Below, in pieces: positions 13,690 to 14,396 of a stretch of 14,396 bases of DNA. The position numbers and the translations under genes were made by a program. The first letter of the stretch is position 1. The number at the start of each line of letters is the position of its first letter. Source of the DNA: Desulfobulbaceae bacterium UBA2213 (GTDB taxonomy: Bacteria > Desulfobacterota > Desulfobulbia > Desulfobulbales > Desulfocapsaceae); the NCBI GenBank assembly GCA_002327225.1, contig DCUN01000181.1, forward strand, positions 1 to 14,396. Reading direction: 5' to 3'. Below the pieces are notes generated by a model that saw only the letters and a program-made list of their open reading frames with translations, had not been told where the DNA came from and ran no database searches.

Positions 13690-14306
13690 GCGAGATGGTT
13701 TGTGGTCTGGATCTGGGGCAGGATGTCAAATCGCAGACTCCCCTGTTGGGTGCGGATACCCGCAATGTTCATATGGATATTGATCGTCTTGCCGCTGGTT
13801 TCAGCAATCAGGGGCTCCAGTTGTTGCAGTTGTACCGGAAATTCTCGGTTATTCAGAAAGGCAAGGAGCAGGGCATCAATATCGCCCTGGGCAGCGGTTG
13901 ATGATGCCTTCAGTTCGCTGATAATCGGTTTGACGTAGAGGACTTGCCTGGCTGGGTCAAAGCGCAGGACTGCGTTGCACTGGAGACCCAGCTGAAGAGA
14001 GCCGACCTTGAGTTTGATGGTGTGTTCGCCAATATCAGTATTGAGGTGCATGTCTTCACCTTGAAGGGCGATTCGGCAGGAAATTCCTTTGTCGTCTATC
14101 TGGAGATTGCTGATTTTGACAATGGTTATGGCTCCGCTCAAGATATTAGATGCGGTGTCGATGGAAATCGGCAGGGATTTGTCGAGTGCCTGACTTAAGA
14201 CGCTGTCCGGGACGGTGAGGGTGATCATCTTGCCGGCGGTGGCAGAGAGTTGATCCGGCAGCAGAAAAGTGAGAAGAAGCAGGATGCAGGCAATAGATCG
14301 AATCAT
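13677..14306 (-). CDS. Exported protein of unknown function (possibly YceB/DUF1439-like)
   Basis: 209 residues. It begins with a Sec signal peptide: MIRS, a hydrophobic core ILLLLTFLLP, and a likely cleavage after SATA. No lipobox Cys is present, so it should be soluble in the periplasm. The mature part is beta-rich, with no Cys except one near the middle (LGLQCNAVLRF). The segment VPDSVLSQALDKSLPISID recalls the start of YceB/DUF1439-type proteins, which have an elongated lipid-binding-like fold; this is a weak resemblance. The C-terminus ends in a KKK tail. The start is supported by AAGGAG 8 nt before the ATG. It converges on cobA-hemD with a 27-bp gap. Upstream (14307-14396) I see a weak promoter candidate, CTGGAC-16 nt-TATTTT, on the minus strand. 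Confidence 0.78.
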   Translation of the reverse strand: MIRSIACILLLLTFLLPDQLSATAGKMITLTVPDSVLSQALDKSLPISIDTASNILSGAITIVKISNLQIDDKGISCRIALQGEDMHLNTDIGEHTIKLKVGSLQLGLQCNAVLRFDPARQVLYVKPIISELKASSTAAQGDIDALLLAFLNNREFPVQLQQLEPLIAETSGKTINIHMNIAGIRTQQGSLRFDILPQIQTTNHLAKKK

Positions 14307-14396
14307 GGTAAGGCTCCTTGTTGAGGCTACTGGCTTTGGTCGCTAAGCCGCTGTAAAAAAATAACATGGCCATTTAATTGTCCAGAACGGCATAAG

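Overview
The window looks like chromosomal DNA of a Gram-negative deltaproteobacterium (Desulfobacterota), probably close to the Desulfobulbales. The best clues are the adenylate kinase, whose LID carries a Cys-His-Cys-Cys metal motif like that of Desulfovibrio enzymes, the CobA-HemD fusion, the pairing of homoserine dehydrogenase with an ApgM-like 'proposed homoserine kinase', and a heptose (LPS) gene. The assignment is an inference from protein character; no taxonomic search was run.

Layout. Positions 1-4556 (+) hold the C-terminal 1,500 or so residues of a giant type I-secreted adhesin, built of Calx-beta-like, cadherin/VCBS-like and jelly-roll-like modules and ending in a type I secretion signal. 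It is followed 33 bp later by a TolC-family outer-membrane channel (4590-5966), a substrate/exporter pair. An initiator tRNA-fMet on the minus strand (6066-6142) has a near-ideal promoter and a terminator. Next is a minus-strand operon read from right to left: homoserine dehydrogenase (hom), an ApgM-family protein likely to be homoserine kinase, and a YbgC-type hot-dog thioesterase. Its promoter lies in a 328-bp divergent region (9252-9579) that also holds tandem 11-bp repeats, a TetR-like palindrome and a possible leader peptide frame.

On the plus strand come adk with its own terminator, then gmhA, an overlapping conserved gene of unknown function, and cobA-hemD. A convergent minus-strand gene for a small exported protein closes the window.

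Functionally the window combines surface display (adhesin plus channel), LPS heptose synthesis, aspartate-family amino-acid synthesis and siroheme/heme/corrinoid synthesis. No insertion sequence, CRISPR array or phage gene was seen. The most interesting items are the uncharacterised gene overlapping gmhA, the hom leader with a strong Shine-Dalgarno facing an AUC codon, the noncanonical homoserine kinase, and the patchwork composition of the adhesin gene.
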